Both the position numbers and the translations under genes were made by a program. The notes under the pieces were generated by a model, which did not search any database, had not been told where the DNA came from, and saw only the letters and a list, made by a program, of their open reading frames with translations. Source: Temnopleurus reevesii (taxonomy: Eukaryota > Echinodermata > Echinoidea > Temnopleuroida > Temnopleuridae). Taken from it: a stretch of 64,000 nt of DNA. Where the stretch lies: NCBI GenBank assembly GCA_036244855.1, contig BQKZ01001676.1, forward strand, positions 6,628-70,627. Reading direction: 5' to 3'. Positions 1 to 10,592 of the stretch are shown here, piece by piece; positions within the stretch are counted from its first letter, which is position 1, and every line of letters begins with the position of its first letter.

Positions 1-262
1 TATGTTATGCAGGGCCCGCTGGAAGAGCAGCTAACTTACAGCTGAATGTGGCTACCCTGGGTAAAATAAGACATCATCATCACAATTTTGCAGATTGGTT
101 GCTATGTATACACTTAAAGCATTTGTTCTTATAAATGAGGGTCCTGAATAGACAGTACTTACAAGTGGAAAATTGCATTTTCCATGGTGACGGATGAGAT
201 GCATAATGATGTTTAGTTTTCATTTCTGTATTCATGGACATCTACAGATCTTAGTACCCCCC
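1..262. other. Unassigned AT-rich sequence
   Basis: I see no gene, repeat or clear motif cluster here. A short CATCATCAT run lies near 70. The segment ends where the TTAA-flanked foldback element begins. Confidence 0.6.
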
Positions 263-266
263 TTAA

Positions 267-844
267 AGGGGAACTTCACCCAGACATCGATGTGCGCTCA
301 TTGGATGAAGAAAAATACAATGGTCAAACTGAAAATTTGAGCAATATCAGAGAATCCATTCAAAGGTTTTAAATTTTCAAAGTTTTGATTTACACCCCTC
401 ATGGACTCCTCAAATTGGCAATGTACAGGCACAAAATGGCTGCCAACATGGAGAACTCTCCATTCACTTTGTATACAGAATTTCACATTTTCTTCTTTTT
501 CTAGAAAAGTAGACACAATTGTACTTTTCTCCTCAAGTATGATATAGACATTTTGATTCTGCATGCATTTCAGACTGAATTTTGTTGATTTATTGTCTAC
601 TTTTCTAGAAAAAGAAGAAAATGTGAAATCCTGTGTACAAAGTGAATGGAGAGTTCTCAATGTTGGCAGCCATTTCGTGCCTGTACGTTGCCAATTTAAG
701 GAGCCCATGAGGGGTTTAACTCAAAACTTTGAAAATTCATAACTTTTGAATGGATTGTCGGATTTTGCTCAAATTTTCACAGATTGATCATTGCATTTTT
801 CTTTATCCACTGAGAGTGCATCAATGTCTGGGTGAAGTTCCCCT
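267..844. mobile_element. TTAA-type foldback element, 578 bp
   Basis: The two halves are inverted copies of each other. The left end AGGGGAACTTCACCCAGACA is mirrored at the right end, which reads TGTCTGGGTGAAGTTCCCCT. Pairing continues through the arms (for example the TTTCTAGAAAAGTAGAC block near 500 against its complement near 600), leaving a loop around 535-590. The left flank is TTAA (263-266) and the right flank is TTAG (845-848), so a TTAA duplication with one mutation is likely. TTAA targets are used by piggyBac and Kolobok transposases; no transposase is present, so this is non-autonomous. A right half-copy of the same family lies at 58623-58815. A reading frame at 298-708 on the minus strand is a by-product of the palindrome. 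Confidence 0.85.
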
Positions 845-848
845 TTAG

Positions 849-1310
849 GAAGTGATGGAGTATAGAAAAATAAAGAATACGATTTTTGGTTGGCACCTCT
901 GCGGTTGGCATCCCCGCAAACGTGGAGTTGAATCAGAAGGAGGTCTTGAAATCTTTAATCCCAATTTCAACATCATTATCACTTACAATGGCATTCACCA
1001 TTATGTAAGTTGATGTACATTAACAAAGGTTTTGTCCATGAAATAATATTTGAACTCCGATAGCTGTTGTTATGCAACACTTTGATCCGATCAGTTATAT
1101 TCAGTATCCTTTGATGTTTTGATAGGTCAGTTACACAACGACGTAACTCCAATTTTGCCATTTTTAGGAAAATTTGTTTAAAAAATGTTAGCCAACATTG
1201 TTTAGGGTATGAAAATTAAATGCAAAGGACAATTTGTTTTTTTCATGATAAGTTGACACTTATGGGCCCTTTTTAGATATTGAACAAGCTTTGAGACCTT
1301 TTACCTGTCA
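849..1310. other. Unassigned AT-rich sequence
   Basis: I find no recognisable gene or repeat. A 60-codon open frame on the minus strand (979-1161) has no recognisable motif and is within chance length for this composition. Confidence 0.5.
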
Positions 1311-1500
1311 GGGCTGGTGCTAGAAATCAATTGTAAGTTGAAGTTGATCGGTATTCACCAATCAAAATCCTTGTTTGAAGCATTTTTTGATAAGAAGCGC
1401 CAATCATGCACAAATTAAAACAACATCTTCAATTCAGACTGATTTGCATTTGGTTTGCAATTGCTGGAAACTTTCTTGCAACACACCCTTTCGTGTTGGA
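1310..1500. mobile_element. Degenerate family G palindromic element
   Basis: Scattered blocks match the G elements at 63355-63775: a left block with CAATTGTAAGTTGAAGTTGATCG, an inner AAGCGCCAATCA block, and a right block with GATTTGCATTTGG followed by TTGCAACACACCC. The copy is diverged and its ends are not sharp. Confidence 0.35.
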
Positions 1501-1589
1501 AGTCTAGAGGTGAATGAAAAAATGTCAAGATGCCATTGTGTTTATAAGATTTGTCACATATTCTTGAAAGTTTTGATACTCAAACCTTA

Positions 1590-1719
1590 GGCCCCGGTCA
1601 CATAGGACCCCCGAAGCAATGCGATTCACCCCGACTCATTGTTCTGAGGCAGTCAACTGTGAATTAACAAAGAGTCATGTTGAATCGTGTTGCTTCCAGG
1701 CCTCTATGTGATCGGGGCC
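1590..1719. mobile_element. Family D hairpin MITE, copy 1 (130 bp)
   Basis: This is a compact hairpin. The left end GGCCCCGGTCACATAGGACC has its inverted partner at the right end, and a ~35-bp loop contains CTGAGGCAG and GTGAATTAACAAAGAGTC. It is flanked by TTA on both sides (1587-1589 and 1720-1722). A 3-bp TTA/TAA duplication is the hallmark of the PIF/Harbinger superfamily. Further copies are at 1884-2012 and 20610-20718, all with TTA/TAA flanks. Confidence 0.85.
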
Positions 1720-1883
1720 TTATATCCTTCAAAAAGGGAGTTATCATTTTCTGTTACTTAATTAACCCTCATTTTGTTTATTTGTTGAGTGTATTTGGGG
1801 ATAGAAAGAGTATCTGAGATATCACCTAAATTTGGATGATCTTATTTTGTGAAACTACAATAAGAATCCCACTCTTAATCTAA

Positions 1884-2012
1884 AGCCCCGGTCACATAGG
1901 ACCCCGGAAGCAACACGATTCACCCGACTCTTTGTTAATTCACAGTTAAGTGCCTCAGAACAACGAGTCGGGGTGAATCGTGTTGCTTCCGGGGTCCTAT
2001 GTGACCAGGGCT
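1884..2012. mobile_element. Family D hairpin MITE, copy 2 (129 bp)
   Basis: The stem is the same as in copy 1 (AGCCCCGGTCACATAGGACC at the left end), and it is flanked by TAA at 1881-1883 and 2013-2015. The loop reads in the opposite direction to copies 1 and 3 (GTTAATTCACAGTTAAG), so this copy is inserted in reverse. The stem is the best preserved of the three. Confidence 0.85.
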
Positions 2013-2259
2013 TAAGGAATTGAAAAGTCAAGATTTACAGTAAATGTCAAGAAAACAATTGTCATTATAAATCAGCCCACAAATAATTAAATCACTTTTT
2101 CAGCCCACAGATTTTTTGAAGGGTATCTCTCTTAGGTAAAAGAATATTAATTCATGAAATTAACCAAATATAACTCTATTGAACATTATATTGATTACTT
2201 GTTCAAGAGTAAGAAGCAAATAAATGGCTCCTTTACAATCAATGAGCAGAGAATAAGCT

Positions 2260-2600
2260 TGACTTATAAATAGACTTGGTGTGGGCCAGAAGAATCTTGT
2301 TTTGATTACAACTAAATCAGAAAAGTCACGCAAACAGATAAAAGAAAGTTTGAAGTGAATCAGACAATAAATAAGAAAGTTTTGAACATTTCAATTAAAT
2401 AACTCAACAGTGATTTTCATGCAAATTGGCAAATTTTTTTGTGTGTAGAAAATTACAAGCATAGATTAAAAAAAAGGTTTGAAGTAAATCAGACAATAAG
2501 AAAGTTTTGAACATTTCAATTAAATAACTCATCAGTGATTTTCATGCAAGTTGGCAATGTTTTGTTGTGTGTCCCTGTTCCATTGCATTCCTATGTGAAC
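2260..2600. repeat. Partial foldback-type repeat with internal tandem duplication
   Basis: The sequence resembles the left arm of the TTAA element at 38309-38615; shared blocks include AACTCAACAGTGATTTTCAT and GCCAGAAGAATCTTGTTTT-like sequence. An ~80-bp segment is present twice in tandem (about 2351-2432 and 2475-2553, offset ~124). I see no matching right arm, so the copy is incomplete. Confidence 0.5.
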
Positions 2601-2619
2601 TTTTCTTTGTGCAAGTCAT

Positions 2620-3830
2620 CTTTTGATTTATCATGAGAATCATTCAGTTTCAACAATTTAGCCTGAACGGAAATTTCTGCGATTTCACTGAATTTCAGAC
2701 CTTTGCACGCATTAGTGAGTTGTTATTTTCATGTTTTTTAAAGATTATTTTACACAATTCTATGGGTATTCAAATGGGCTTATATTTTAGAGGGAAACAA
2801 GGTCACAAAATATACAAAAATAAAAACCCAGCAAAAATTTCAGATTTTACAGTGTTACTTTTTTAATGTCATGGGATGTTTAAGGGAGTCGGTTTTATTT
2901 ATGGTTTCAACTACAAATTAGCTGTTTTTGCCTCAGATGCCCTTTAAAGTAGCTACACCTAACACTAGGATTAAAAGAGATATCATATCAATGGCACTTT
3001 GCTGGAATACTCCCAAGGGAGTGGAAAATATGCATACATTGTATGGGTGCATGCCTGAATCCATTTAACTGGGAGGGGGGGGGGGGGGGGGGTAAGTGTT
3101 CCTTTATATTATTACAGGCCCATTGGGAGAACAGTTCGTAAAAACCGAAGTGGATATACTTGTTAAATACATGTAAGATGCATTATTATTATCATCTTAA
3201 CTGTTCTTATAAGTCTGATTCTGCTTTTTCTAAGAGTCACCTGGTGCATACCTTCTTATTATTTTTTTTTTTTTTTAGATTTTAGCATCAAAACTTTCAT
3301 TCAGCAATATGAATATTTATGCCTGTATCAATATAATAAGAAATTATCTTAAAAACTTTTTAAGGTTATGAAATTACAAGGGATTAATTCTTTCTCTTTC
3401 CATTTTATGGGACTTTCTTTGATATTTCCAAATATGTGTGAGGAGCTAGAGATTTAGAATGAACTATAGTTTATTAAAGATATTATCACACATTATGACT
3501 TTGTTGTTCAAAAAATTATGAAATATAGCTGTCTGACCTATGTTATTACATTCATAATAATAATTTCATATATTGATGAAAAGTAGCAAGAAATTGTCCA
3601 AAAAGGAATTTATACAGGCACTATCAAGATATCTATGAATATTAAATAAAGTGTACCACAGACTCTTCACTATTGTCTCTTTTTTTTTAAGTTTGTTTTG
3701 CTCATTTGGAGCATGAAACATTGATTATGAAGCAAAATATTTTCTGAAGGTAGTTCATATACACCATCAATCAGAAGGCAGTATTCATGATCTGGCAGTT
3801 GAGATTTTTTAAATTGAAAACAATTGTATA
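2620..3830. other. Unassigned AT-rich sequence with G18 run
   Basis: I see no gene here. An uninterrupted run of 18 G lies at 3075-3092 and a T run near 3264-3277. Open frames at 2633-2866 (plus) and 3670-3978 (minus) are short, and the second overlaps the family I element. Neither shows a recognisable domain. Confidence 0.5.
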
Positions 3831-4085
3831 CAATGGGTGACTTCAAGTACGGTGTTGAATGCTGGTGTTGGTGTTGCAGCAAAACCAACACCAGCCTCAA
3901 CACCAAACTTGAAGTCTGTCGGTAGTTTGGGGTAGACCTCGCAAGATTCTGACGTATTTTCGGTCGTTTCAGTATCACTTCTGTAAACTGACCAACGGTG
4001 TTTGAGCTCGGTTTACGGACTGTTTTGCTCTCTCAACACCAACACCAACACCAACACCGAACACCGTTCTTGAAGTCACCCACTG
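3831..4085. mobile_element. Family I MITE, 255 bp, with GGTGTT-rich arms
   Basis: The terminal inverted repeats read CAATGGGTGACTTCAAG at the left and CTTGAAGTCACCCACTG at the right. The inner arms carry complementary short tandem runs: TGGTGTTGGTGTT on the left and AACACCAACACC repeated on the right. A second internal copy of the TIR motif lies near 3905. I could not define a target duplication. Confidence 0.7.
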
Positions 4086-4439
4086 CTTTTTAAATCTATT
4101 TTCTTTATGACTGACCTAGTCAATGGACTAATTGATGATTTACCCTTATTTTGTGTTTACCAGTCATGTTTTTTTTTTCCACTTTAAATAAATTGATTTG
4201 AAAAATTTACATGCCCTCGGGCTGCACATTTTTTTCAATTCCCCACAAACATTTAAGGTGCACTTTTCGACAATAAAGCCAAAGAAACATGATAAAACGT
4301 ACTCTAAATCATATTTACTTATCAAAATTGTGTGGTATTTGGCATCCTTTTATGTCGCCAAGGTCAACAATGCTTGTTATGGGGTTCTAAGTCCCAGCTA
4401 TTTTATTTGTCTCTTTCCCCTTTTATGATTAAACAAATC

Positions 4440-4770
4440 CGTCATTTTTCTTTTATTAATTCAGCTTTCAATTTTACGAGTTCCCTTTGTCTCTCGTTCA
4501 AAAGCTAAGCTCGCTCCTTTTGTGCGATCACTCCAAACCCAAACAAAAAGCGTATTTGTTGTAGGCATCGTCATAAAAGAACGATAAACAATGAACTTAT
4601 GGTCTTTTTCAATAAAACTATGAAGTGGGACCTTTATTGAGGGTGTTTGCACTGTGCTAACAAAACTTGAAAAGAGCGCATATAATAGAAACAATTTTCT
4701 TTATGCTTCCTAGTTTTATCATGTTTTATTAGGGGCAATTTACAGTGCGATAACGTGATAGGTATGTCAG
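4440..4770. promoter_or_regulatory. Candidate cis-regulatory island
   Basis: This repeat-free stretch is slightly richer in GC than its surroundings. It contains SOX-like cores (AACAATGAAC near 4587, GAAACAATTTT near 4690), GATA-like ACGATAAAC and GATAACGTGATAGG, and CAATAAAAC. The call rests on motif density and absence of repeats only. Confidence 0.25.
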
Positions 4771-4984
4771 GAAGGAACCATGACATTCATTTTATTCCAA
4801 TATTTAGGTTTATGATCCTTTTTATTGAAATATATATTTATATATATTTAAAAAAATGTGATAAGATGTTTTGAAGAGAGAATTAATAGGAGAGGAAACA
4901 AGAAACAATATCAATGATTAGAAGAAGAAAAGTTTTGAATGAATGTGTGTACAGCGTTATGTGGGTGTGACAGATAGATTGATA

Positions 4985-5003
4985 GTTAGATGGATGGCGA
5001 GAT

Positions 5004-5037
<34 letters not shown>

Positions 5038-5270
5038 GAAGAGGTATGCTCATTTTACCCTAAAACTCAAATTTAAAATAACATAGTAAAAACGAATCAA
5101 CTAAGCCATGTGTTATAAGAAAGAATTAAGGGGATCTACAAATAATTATTAGAAAATTATTTGATTTATGAGAAGATGGAAAAAAAGTGGGAGAGAGAGA
5201 GAGAGAGAGGAAGAAAGAAAGAAAGAAGAAAGAGATAAATACATACAAAGAGAGAGAGAGAGAGATATGG
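4985..5270. repeat. GA-rich simple repeats
   Basis: A (GA)n run at about 5004-5027 passes directly into a G run ending at 5038. More (GA)n and (GAAA)n tracts lie at about 5189-5266. The open frames on the minus strand here (5126-5363) are only translations of this low-complexity DNA. Confidence 0.85.
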
Positions 5271-5459
5271 GTGGTAAGAGTGAGATGAACAATACTTGTT
5301 GCTTGAAACACACAAATTTAAACTAAAACGCAAGGCACCCACACACATATATACCACAATCATTTAGACACACAAACCATGTTAAAATTTAGAGAGATAC
5401 AGAGAAAAAAAACCTAATTTTCACAAACTTTACAAATGTAAACTGGCCTCTTGTCATAA

Positions 5460-5720
5460 TAAATGACCCAGACTTTTTTTTCTTTGCCAATTCCCGCCTT
5501 TGAGCAAACTACTCCAACGCAAATAGCCAGACGTTCTCAAAAGGGACATTTACTAAGCATGCACTTGAACTCGTTGGACAGTTATTAAAGCAACAGCGAT
5601 TATTTGCTTGGTCTGGTTCGGAAATTTGCCTAATCAAAGAGGGTTTTTGTTGTACTGGTCGGATTTAGGCCCTTGGCTTCGACTGTCACTGATGGAAAAC
5701 CCAGAACAGGATCACCATTG
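5460..5720. promoter_or_regulatory. Candidate cis-regulatory island (weak)
   Basis: This is a non-repetitive stretch of more balanced composition. It contains TAATCAAAGAGG, which overlaps a homeobox-type TAATC and a TCF/LEF-type ATCAAAG, and a CGCAAATAGCC block. No TATA-initiator pair or long open frame is visible. Confidence 0.2.
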
Positions 5721-5865
5721 CAATGCATGATGTCTCATTTATAGTAATTGGTTTTTGTGGTGTTATTAGGGACGACTGGTAAAGTGATTAGATAGCTGCA
5801 CTTGGTTGAATTGAATTAGGGAAACATAGAAATGTATTGTACACCACTTCGGTAGGGTGTACTTT

Positions 5866-6020
5866 CAAAGTGAATGGTGTTTCGTGACTTTTTTTAAATT
5901 GATTCAAGTTCATTTCTCAATGTTGGAGATGATGAATGCTTTCAAAGTGAATGAAACATGGTGTTTTGTGACTTATTAAAATTGATTCAAGTTCATTTCT
6001 GAAAGTTAGAGATAATGACT
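5866..6020. repeat. Short tandem duplication, unit ~87 bp
   Basis: The blocks TTTCAAAGTGAATG, GTGTTT(C/T)GTGACTT and AAATTGATTCAAGTTCATTT occur twice, offset by about 87 bp, with several mismatches. Confidence 0.7.
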
Positions 6021-6800
6021 GCTTAAATAGGGATTTATATGAAGACATTCCTCCACATGTAATGTTTAATTTAGAGCAGCGAATATGAATGAGGGGCATT
6101 AAATACTTGTTCAAGTACCCCAGTAAAAATTGTTTCATATTTGTTTATTTTTGTGTAGGGCCACCAAGAACAACAATGTTTCAATCACTGTTGAAGTTAG
6201 CCTACTGAAATAAAAAAACCCAAAATGAATAGACAAATTACTAAATAAATCAGTAAATGAATAAATATGTAATTGTAATAAAGTTTCATACTTCTTCAAT
6301 TCAGAGCTGGTAATTTCTACAGTTCACAGACAAAAAGTTCATTTTTTGAAAGTTTGTCTTTTGAAAGTTTATGAAAACACTCAAATAACATTTTAATGCT
6401 TGTTTTTTAAAACAAAAGACGAGATGAAATTAAAGGTTTGTAGGAACAACAACATTATAGTTTAAAAAAAGTGTTTCTTTAAAGAATGAATTTTAGAGTA
6501 ATCTTGATATTCCCAACAATGTTGTTCTTATTTACATCTGCAATCCATTTTGTAAAAGTGCGAAGTTTTACAATGACCAAACTTCAATTTGCATGAGTTG
6601 TAATTTCAGTGTTATTGCCTCTGGAAACTGTACTACATTTTATTCTCTCAATAAAATGTTCTACAAATAGTACAATTCTTTGAGGATACATAGAGTAAAG
6701 ATAAATAATGATAAAACTTTTAAAAATATTATTAAGTTTTTATTGCATCTTTGAAATGGGATATTAAGCAAAGGCTCTTTGATGAGGAGAAATGAAACTT
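6020..6800. other. Unassigned AT-rich sequence
   Basis: I find no gene or clear repeat. The minus-strand 73-codon frame at 5917-6138 has no recognisable motif. Confidence 0.5.
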
Positions 6801-6801
6801 A

Positions 6802-6967
6802 CAGTCAACTCTGCCTAAGTCGAACTTGTCAAATAATTGCATAAGTCGATGTGATTTTCTGGGACAAATCATACAAAACCAGCATTATTTGCCTCTTCTA
6901 AGTCGAAATCCTAATAAGTCAAACAGATTTGTGGTCCCATCAGATTCGACTTAGGCAGAGTTACCTG
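6802..6967. mobile_element. Family H MITE, 166 bp
   Basis: The inverted ends are CAGTCAACTCTGCCTAAGTC and its complement GACTTAGGCAGAGTTACCTG. The element is flanked by TA on both sides (6800-6801 and 6968-6969), as expected for Tc1/mariner-type targets. A degraded related fragment (AACTCTGCATAAGTC) lies near 62970. Confidence 0.8.
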
Positions 6968-7179
6968 TATAATGTTTCATAAAATTAAATATATTGTGTT
7001 ATGGAAGATTTTCCTTTTCAATCCCAGAACAAGAATATCAACTCTATGAATTTTGAGGTGAATTCTAAGAAATGTATGAAAGTAAAATCTAGAATAAGGG
7101 TCCAACATGATTCTGTTAAAAAAAAAACAAAAAAAACACAGAATTAATAAATGTATGCAATACAAAAAACAAACAAACA

Positions 7180-7425
7180 AACAATACTTTGTTGACTTTT
7201 CTGAAACGAAAGAGGAAAATGGGAAACTTTGTATACAAAGTGAATGAGGGGTTGTCCATCATGACATCATCAGTGACAAGGATATCTTTTAGAATGTGAT
7301 AATTCATATTTTTGAACATCCAATGGATTTTTTAATTTGATTATCCAATTTTGCTAAATTTTCAGAGTTTGTTCATCTGATTATTCTTCATTTAATGAGA
7401 ACATGCAAATACCAGGGGTCAGTTA
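7180..7425. mobile_element. Degenerate TTAA foldback fragment
   Basis: The sequence shares blocks with the right arm of the 267-844 element: GTATACAAAGTGAATG, the AATTCATA...TTTGAA...CCAATGGATT segment, and ATTTTCAGAGTTTG...CTTCATTTAATGA. Both ends are eroded. Confidence 0.5.
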
Positions 7426-7739
7426 TCCTTCAAACATTTATGGTCAGGCAACTCATATTTTTCTCTCAAAAGGTGAACAAATGCCTTGAAATGAATTGAC
7501 AAACAAATAACCATTTGTATTGGTTTATTGAGGAGGACTAATAAAATAGCCCATTATCTCACCAATAGATTTACCTCGAATTAATCTTCCGTCATAAGTT
7601 TAGCAGACATTCAAAACCTCATAATTGGGCCAAGTAAAAAAAAAATCACATAATAGAACTCCATTCTGCAAAGTTCTAGTTCAGCAGATATGATAATTGA
7701 ATAATATCGATTTCTTTTGAATAGTCACTTTTGAAGAAT

Positions 7740-8400
7740 GCTAACAATTTTCGAATTAACAACAGCCTTTCAAGGACATGGTTTTGTTGAATAGCGAGAG
7801 GTTGGCGTTCTCTCTGTTTTGTTGATTTTGAGAAGTTTCTTTTATGGTGATGAATGGATGCATCGCTTTTGCGGCTTCGTATTTGACTAAAAGGGTAAAC
7901 ACCTGCTGAAAGGCACTATGGGAAGATAAGAGAGGAATGAAAACGAGACCCGGCCAACTCGGGGGTGCCTTTGTATGGGTGCTTTGAGTTCCAGCAGCGA
8001 TCCGGAACCGGGCGTTTACTGGGGATGAGATTCCAGCGAACAATATGGATGCTGTCGTTTCTCTGATATCACTTGGCGCTATTGTGGACGCCTTTCTTTT
8101 CAATTCAAACGGTCCGTTCGGGCATGAATGCGTGATGGTGCTGGGGAAGAATTGCGTGGTAACACCGAACAATGGGCCCCAAACAGCACCCATTGTTGGG
8201 CTTTGATAAACCCGATCAAAGACCCGCGTATGAGTGGGATCTGATCTATTGTGCTCGATTGACTATTGCCCTGCGGACAAATATTTTGATGTGAAGATAA
8301 TAACGATGACAAGGCGGAAAGAATGCCTCTGGGCTTTTTTTATTTTTCTTTCAGCCTCTCGGTTTCTGCCTCAACAATAGAACGGGAACCATGAACAGGC
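7740..8400. promoter_or_regulatory. Candidate cis-regulatory island with paired SOX and TCF/LEF sites
   Basis: This is a GC-richer, repeat-free island in AT-rich DNA. Two SOX-type cores face each other (ACAATGG 8169-8175 and CCATTGT 8190-8196) within a larger inverted repeat AACAATGGG/CCCATTGTT. Immediately downstream two TCF/LEF-type cores also face each other (CTTTGAT 8201-8207 and ATCAAAG 8215-8221). A GATA-type AGATAA is at 8295-8300. A 145-codon minus-strand frame (7756-8193) has no recognisable domain, and its openness fits the local GC content. Enhancer or silencer function is inferred. Confidence 0.45.
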
Positions 8401-8524
8401 AGGAAAAATAATGAAAGAGCTATTTTGATCATTTGAGATAATTTGAAAGAGACACTTTTCATTGTGCTGGTAATTATCCTTTGAATAGCTCAGTCGCATT
8501 TCAATACTGATTGGAAGTTTTAGT

Positions 8525-8900
8525 TTCAAAGTTTTGTAAACATTTAGTTTCCAGACAACGAAACTCCTCTTGGCAAAATGATTTGTTTAAGCAATTGTTT
8601 CATTTTGATGTAGCTTTTTATCATAAACAACAATGAACATTGACAACAATGAACATTGACAACAATTTACTTTGACAAAGTGCATTTTCCTGAGGAAAGC
8701 AAAGTTTTTATGATATATTAAAGCAACATGTTTCTTTTGCTATCTTTTTTAACAGTTCAAGGACAACGGAACTCCTCTTGGCAAAATGATTTGTTTAAGC
8801 AATTGTTTCATTTTGATGTATCTTTTGTCATAAACTACAATGTGCATTGACAAAGTGCCTCTTCAAAGGAGAAAGAATAGCCTTTAACATACATCAAAGC
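8525..8900. repeat. Tandem duplication, unit ~207 bp
   Basis: A segment containing ACTCCTCTTGGCAAAATGAT and TAAGCAATTGTTTCATTTTG occurs at about 8550 and again at about 8770. The first copy also carries an 18-bp AACAATGAACATTGAC short repeat not present in the second. Confidence 0.8.
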
Positions 8901-9235
8901 AGCCTGTTTTGTTTGTTAATTAACAATTATAATCAGTTGTAGTCTCTCACAAAAATGATTATTGTTCATATCGGTTACCATTATTATAACCAATCCATTT
9001 GTTAAGAACCTAAAACATTTTTTAATTAATGCCTTAACTAATTTGTCTCAAGAACCCCCCCCCCCCCCACCAAAAGAAAAATCAATGATTTGAGTTTGAA
9101 AAAATATACATTTGTGAGTTAATCAATTCATTAATTGGGTTGATTGTAATTGACTGCCAAAAAGGAATTAAATGTGTCTTTTAAATGCTGACATATAGTT
9201 CAACCATCATCAAATTGATTAATATCACTTTGATA
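8900..9235. other. Unassigned AT-rich sequence with C14 run
   Basis: There is no gene. A run of 14 C lies at 9055-9068. The segment from 9153 onward is repeated after the single-N join at 9971. Confidence 0.6.
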
Positions 9236-9378
9236 GACAGGTTTACTAATACATGCAAATTTTATGCATACCTTGAATGCACAGGCTATTCCTGACAACC
9301 CTAAAGCTTGAACAAGGCTTGCCCGAGATAGCAACAAGTAATAAAATTTGAATATATTCAGTAAACCTGACTATTTAT
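9236..9378 (+). mobile_element. Family A MITE, internally deleted copy
   Basis: The left end AGACAGGTTTACTAATACAT and the right end TTCAGTAAACCTGACTAT match the inverted termini of family A. The core TTGCCCGAGATAGCAACAAG is present, but the middle ~70 bp of the usual ~220 bp is missing. Confidence 0.75.
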
Positions 9379-9394
9379 TCATAGTTCTTTTAAT

Positions 9395-9650
9395 CTAGTT
9401 TGCATATTACTTGTAGCTATGTTGGGCAAGCTTTCAGGTTTTGCAGAACAACGTTGTATATAGCGGTACACATGAAATTTGCATCTATTAGTAAACCTAT
9501 CGATTGATTTACAATACTTTGAATCTAGTTTGCATAGATTACTTGTTGCTTTGTCGGGAAAGCCTCATGCAAGCTTTTAGATTGTCAAGAATAATCTTTA
9601 TGTATAGAGTACACATCAAATTTGCATCTCCAGGTAACTCCGTCCAAGTT
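9395..9650 (-). mobile_element. Family A MITE, two diverged reverse copies
   Basis: Two consecutive partial copies in reverse orientation can be read from the blocks AATCTAGTTTGCATA, TTGTCGGGAAAGCCT and AAATTTGCATCTATTAGTAAACC. The second ends at ATTTGCATCTCCAGG instead of the canonical terminus. Confidence 0.6.
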
Positions 9651-9824
9651 GATTCTCTTGGGACCATAGAAATTTGCAACACTTGATTTTGAAATTTGAT
9701 TTACAATACAAAAATAAACAGGGTTTGTATTGTTCATTATGGTTCTTAGAAGAATCATCAAATTGTACCACCACTGGGAGTTCTTGGACTAAAAGATAAA
9801 CCATAGCACTAATTAGGACATTGG

Positions 9825-9970
9825 TGGAGGCGCCCTGGTGCAGTGGTCATGACTCTCACCTTTCAACTAGAGGGTCGTAGGTTTGAGTCCCACCCAGGGC
9901 GTTAATTTCCTTCAGCAAGAAATTCATCCACATTGTGCTGCACTCAACCCAGGCGAGGTGAATGGGTACC
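9825..9970 (+). mobile_element. tRNA-derived SINE, 5' part cut by the join
   Basis: This is the head and early body of the SINE family. A box-B-like GGTTTGAGTCC follows the GAGGCGCCCTGGTGCAGTGG start. The body reads through TTCCTTCAGCAAGAAATTCA and AACCCAGGCGAGGTGAATGG, then stops at the N at 9971. The head resembles a tRNA by its acceptor-like CCCTGG/CCAGGG pairing, but it is part of a repeat and not a tRNA gene. Confidence 0.8.
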
Positions 9971-9971
9971 N
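9971..9971. other. Single-N contig join
   Basis: The 97 bases after the N (9972-10068) match 9153-9249, with no difference seen. After that the two tracts differ: the first carries ~570 bp of family A elements that the second lacks. Both then enter the same SINE. This fits two haplotypes placed in series. Confidence 0.8.
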
Positions 9972-10074
9972 ACTGCCAAAAAGGAATTAAATGTGTCTTT
10001 TAAATGCTGACATATAGTTCAACCATCATCAAATTGATTAATATCACTTTGATAGACAGGTTTACTACTAATAC

Positions 10075-10372
10075 ATGCTAATGGTGTAGTGGTCATGACT
10101 CTTGCCTTTCAACTAGAGGGTCGTAGGTTCGAGTCCCACCCAGGGCGTTAATTTCCTTCAGCAAGAAATTCATTCACATTGTGCTGCACTCAACCCAGGT
10201 GAGGTGAATGGGTACCTGGTAGGAATATATATTCCTTGAAACACCAAGTGCGCTGCATGGTGGCTGCCGGGCTAAATTCAGGGTAATAATGCTGCAGTTG
10301 TAGAGCGCTTAGGGAATTCTCATGAAGAGTTGATAAGCGCTATATAAAAGCAGTTCATTATTATTATTATTG
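10075..10372 (+). mobile_element. tRNA-derived SINE, near full length
   Basis: The copy has the A-box-region GTGTAGTGGTCATGACTC, a box B GGTTCGAGTCC, the conserved CAACCCAGGTGAGGTGAATG body, an AGCGCTATATAAAAGC tail region and a terminal (ATT)n run. The first ~10 bp of the head are replaced. A SINE of this kind would be transcribed by RNA polymerase III and mobilised by a LINE; neither can be seen here. Confidence 0.85.
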
Positions 10373-10384
10373 AAATCTATGAGA

Positions 10385-10475
10385 CATTATTTTGAGTAAG
10401 TGAGCACCATGAGCGCCCAGCTGTAGCGGAGACCAGCGCTATACAAGAGGCCATCATCATCATTATTATGAAAAT
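10385..10475 (+). mobile_element. SINE tail fragment, second subtype
   Basis: AGTGAGCACCATGAGCGC followed by AGACCAGCGCTATACAAG and an (ATC)n/(ATT)n run matches the 3' end of a related SINE subtype, also seen at 35881-36040. Confidence 0.55.
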
Positions 10476-10499
10476 TAATTTGCCTTGAAAAGGTAAATT

Positions 10500-10592
10500 T
10501 GACTTTAATACTCTGTAGGTAGAGTTGACTGATTTAGTAAAGCTATGCATATGAGAACACAGCTCTTGCATATTATGGAATAGTTGGCATCT
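10500..10592. mobile_element. Family B MITE, right-end fragment
   Basis: CTTGCATATTATGGAATAG followed by TTGGCATCTCTGC corresponds to the right terminus of family B (consensus end GGTTGGCATCTCTG). The left end is not recognisable. Confidence 0.45.

Noticed and set aside
298..708. 136-codon minus-strand frame
   Set aside because: It lies wholly within a palindromic mobile element and repeats its own complement.
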